From the NCBI GenBank assembly GCA_013396995.1, contig VWZP01008297.1, forward strand, positions 124,001 through 188,000: DNA of 64,000 nucleotides. Direction: 5' to 3'. Positions 61,601-64,000 of this stretch are shown one piece after another. Each line of letters opens with the position of its first letter. Position 1 is the first letter of the stretch. Position numbers and translations under genes: made by a program. The stretch comes from Dicaeum eximium (Eukaryota; Chordata; Aves; Passeriformes; Dicaeidae). A model generated the notes under the pieces. The model was not told the DNA's origin, searched no databases, and saw only the letters and a list, made by a program, of their open reading frames with translations.

Positions 61601-62186
61601 CCTTGAGCATGCAGATGTCTTTTCCAGACATGGGAGCAGTGTCAGAGAGCTACTCTGAGCTGTGCCCACTCGCTCCAGTCGTGGGACTACAGAGGACACA
61701 CTTCAGTCTCAGGACACAAGAGGAGCCCAGTGCAGGGACTTCCTTCTTTCTTTGGCTGCATGCCAGCCATTAGGGCTGGCTTAAGCTTCATGCCAAATCC
61801 AGGTACCATGGAGCTCAGGGAAGTTTTTCCATTTATCACACAGGCTTTTGGGAAAAAAATAGAGCCCAAATCTTGTAGCACTTCAAACTTCTGCTAGCAT
61901 TAAGGCATTTTTTTTCTCACTAATTGTGGAAAATCACACCATGTCATATTGGCCTTGGTCCATTAATAACATATTGTGTGATCCTATTTACTGGCCCTGG
62001 AGAAAACAGACATCAATGATGTAAAAATATTTCCCACTGAAAACATTGAAGATTCTTCAATGAAAAAGTTAAAAATAAAATTGTCTTGAAAAAAATTTGC
62101 TGAGGATAACATAATACACAGAAAGCTAAGAAAAAAAGCCATATGATCCCTGTCATACATAGCCTTTTCCAACTTAAACTGGAGGG

Positions 62187-62232
62187 GGAAAAAAAAACCA
62201 CACAAAAAACCAAAACAACACCAAACCCAAAC
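62187..62232 (+). repeat. A/C-rich low-complexity tract
   Basis: AAAC/AACC-type words without a fixed unit. Confidence 0.7.
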
Positions 62233-62673
62233 AAACTACTTCCTATTTCATACCCACTTCTGAGAAATCATTTCCCTCCAATTTAGGTTGACCTTCTGAA
62301 TCATATCTGGATGTGATTACGTCCTCAAGAACCCAGAAGAAATTATATACCATGTGTGTCACACACAAATGACTAGCCTTTACCTGGTCCATCCTACTCA
62401 GCTTTGCTATTGACAAAACATCATCACAAAAAAGGTCAAAATAACAAATCACAAGAATAGTAGAAGAAGATATTTTCTAGTCAAGAGATTCATTTTCCCT
62501 GCAACATAAACACTAACATATGCTACAACATACCCACAACAAGAAAGCTAAATGTTAGCTTCTACATAATAGAAATACAAATTTGCCAAAGGTCTGTGCA
62601 CACTTACATAAACTAACAACACGTCAGCCAGGGAACCTCACACAAGTACTAGAGCATATGGCAAATTACAGCA

Positions 62674-62691
62674 GGAAGGCAGGCAGGCAGG
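62674..62691 (+). repeat. Short (AGGC)n run
   Basis: About four AGGC units. Confidence 0.8.
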
Positions 62692-62700
62692 CCATTAGAC

Positions 62701-64000
62701 CTTCAGATTAATTGTGATTATTTACATACTTGCCTCCTATTTTTTTCTTTCTCTCTGCTCTCATGCACTGTAACAGTGTCCCAGGACTATAAACTAAAGC
62801 AAAACAAAACCAAAGCTCTGTGTTTTCTTGATGCTGGAGATGGGCTCTGCTGACAGTGACCCTGCAGCACCATCTTAGAAAATCCACTGAAGTCAGAGCC
62901 CAGTCAGGCCCTTCTCCCTCTGCAGAGGTGGCACTGTGAAGCTGTGGAGCATTATGCAGGCACCCCCATGCCCCAAGAGGAAGGATGAGCTTTGGCAGGT
63001 TTTTCTGCCCCTTGTCAGATGCTGGTCTGGAACCTTCCAGCAGTGCAGAAAGCAGAGGGGAAGAGGAACAGGCGGGTGTTGGAGCACTGTGCCCGGCCCC
63101 AGCTGTCCCTGCCACTGCCCCCAGCCTCTCCTCTGCCAGCAGAGATGTACCTGCACCATGGCAGATGGGCTGAGAAGAGCAAGCAAAGAGCAGTGGAGGT
63201 GACCAAAGGGGGTTTTGCTGCTCAAAACAGGTTGGGAGGATATCTGCAATGCAGTTCTGGCAGGCCAGCGTAATTAATGAAGAAGTGGCCCAGCAGTTTC
63301 CATGCCATTTGTGCTTTCTGCCAGCAAAATGTTTTCTCCATCCCAATTTTTGTTTTCATTGTAATCCCTCCTGAGGTGTGTGTGCAGGACAAGTGACCCT
63401 GGCAGGGCAGCCAGCCATGGCCCTGCCCTTCACAGCAGGGAGAGGCTCCCAAGGGCTAATGGCCCCAGAGCACTGTCCCCACCTGGGCTGCCTGCACCTC
63501 ATGCATGAACAGTGGACAAAGGGCAGTCCTGGTGCCCTGGCAGAGCAGGCCCAGCTGTGTAGCTGTGGGCAGCCCCTTTCCCAGATCCCATCACTCCTCC
63601 ATAGCCGGTTCCACAAGGCTGGCCTGCCACAGCACCTGTCACCTCACATTAAAACCAGAGACGTTTGAGGGACAGAGTGACATTCAAGCTGAAACCTGAG
63701 TGAGGCCAAACCGTCCCCCCAGGGTTTTTGAGCAGAGTCTCCCCTGTGCTGGACAGCCTGGGCTGCTGCAAGCAGGACATGGCTTTTCCACGTGGTCACA
63801 CATCCCACCTCTGCAGACCAGATGTCTGGAGCAGACTGGCCTTGTGGCCGCCACCTGCAGATTTCAGCTCCATCTGCTTTTACCCAAGCAGTCCCTTTGA
63901 GGGGGTAACAGCTCCATTTTAGCATTGGGCAGCCCACACAACCTTGGGTTTTCCAACCCTTTCTTCCTCTCTTCCTTCTTGCATATATACAGAGAGATAC
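62701..64000. other. GC-richer, CpG-poor stretch with chance frames
   Basis: Composition rises in C+G from about 62850 to 63900 but CpG stays scarce, unlike the two CpG patches. The longest frame in the window (212 codons, 62708-63346, minus) lies here, with several overlapping frames on both strands. Its translation is rich in S, L, A, P and C with no recognisable domain, and ends in a low-complexity basic tail. I treat it as non-coding. The final 50 bases are pyrimidine-rich and then AT-rich. Confidence 0.55.

Larger units (their letters stand above)
57986..62700. other. Noncoding stretch, no gene seen
   Basis: About 4.7 kb. A 15-base T run is at 58596-58610, an A/C-rich low-complexity stretch at about 62187-62230, and an (AGGC)n run at 62674-62691. 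Overlapping frames on both strands at 61087-61406 and 59482-59733 are not domain-like. Confidence 0.6.

Noticed and set aside
62708..63346. Longest open reading frame (212 codons, minus strand)
   Set aside because: It lies in GC-richer DNA with several frames open on both strands, has no recognisable domain or start context, and ends in a basic low-complexity tail.
1..64000. CRISPR arrays, bacterial operons, rRNA genes, complete tRNA genes and mitochondrial insertions
   Set aside because: None of the corresponding repeat, ribosome-binding, stem or gene-order signals was seen, and the DNA is vertebrate in character.

Overview
The window looks like nuclear DNA from a bird, and I found no protein-coding exon in it that I can support. 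Three things point to a bird. There are CR1 LINE 3' ends with the ATTCTATG-type tail (10.6 kb, 32.6 kb, 57.8 kb). There is a solo retroviral LTR at 56.07-56.66 kb whose opening and closing motifs match an LTR family common in bird genomes. The DNA is otherwise AT-leaning and CpG-poor with few simple repeats. All open reading frames are short (longest 212 codons), overlap on both strands, sit mostly in GC-richer patches, and show no domain I recognise. The exception is the C-terminal tail of a CR1 reverse transcriptase. The stretch is therefore either intergenic (gene-desert-like) or inside a very long intron; the sequence alone does not decide.

Layout. 1-10.5 kb is AT-rich single-copy-looking DNA with one MIR-like remnant (1.57 kb), a small CpG-rich patch (5.26-5.52 kb) and a tight cluster of three perfect POU octamers (6213-6298). 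10.5-20 kb holds a CR1 end, a GATA/E-box cluster near 11.9-12.0 kb, two faint MIR-like pieces and a strong splice-acceptor look-alike at 19.48 kb. 20-31 kb contains three MIR-like remnants (24.4, 26.7 and 27.7 kb), a 20-bp perfect palindrome and a stretch resembling conserved noncoding DNA at 30.4-31.0 kb. 31.6-33.7 kb is the clearest piece of genome history: an old, decayed LINE of the CR1/L3 type split by a younger 5'-truncated CR1, with an 8-bp duplication of the target on either side.

33.7-50.9 kb is mostly featureless, with an AT-rich block (34.9 kb), a second CpG-enriched patch (36.23-36.63 kb), a 47-nt pure pyrimidine tract (36.76 kb) and a G-run cluster (48.92 kb). 50.98-51.3 kb may be another, older LTR. 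54.4-55.9 kb is rich in TAAT homeodomain-type motifs and includes an exact 10-bp tandem carrying two HOX/PBX-type sites. The solo LTR, a tRNA D-arm-like fragment and a reverse-oriented CR1 follow at 56-58 kb. The final 1.3 kb is GC-richer but CpG-poor.

There are no genes here that work together. The likely biology is regulatory: candidate enhancers and CpG patches in a landscape of very old and moderately old retroelements. I did not find a new multi-gene system. The strongest leads are the octamer cluster, the nested LINE insertion and the two CpG patches.
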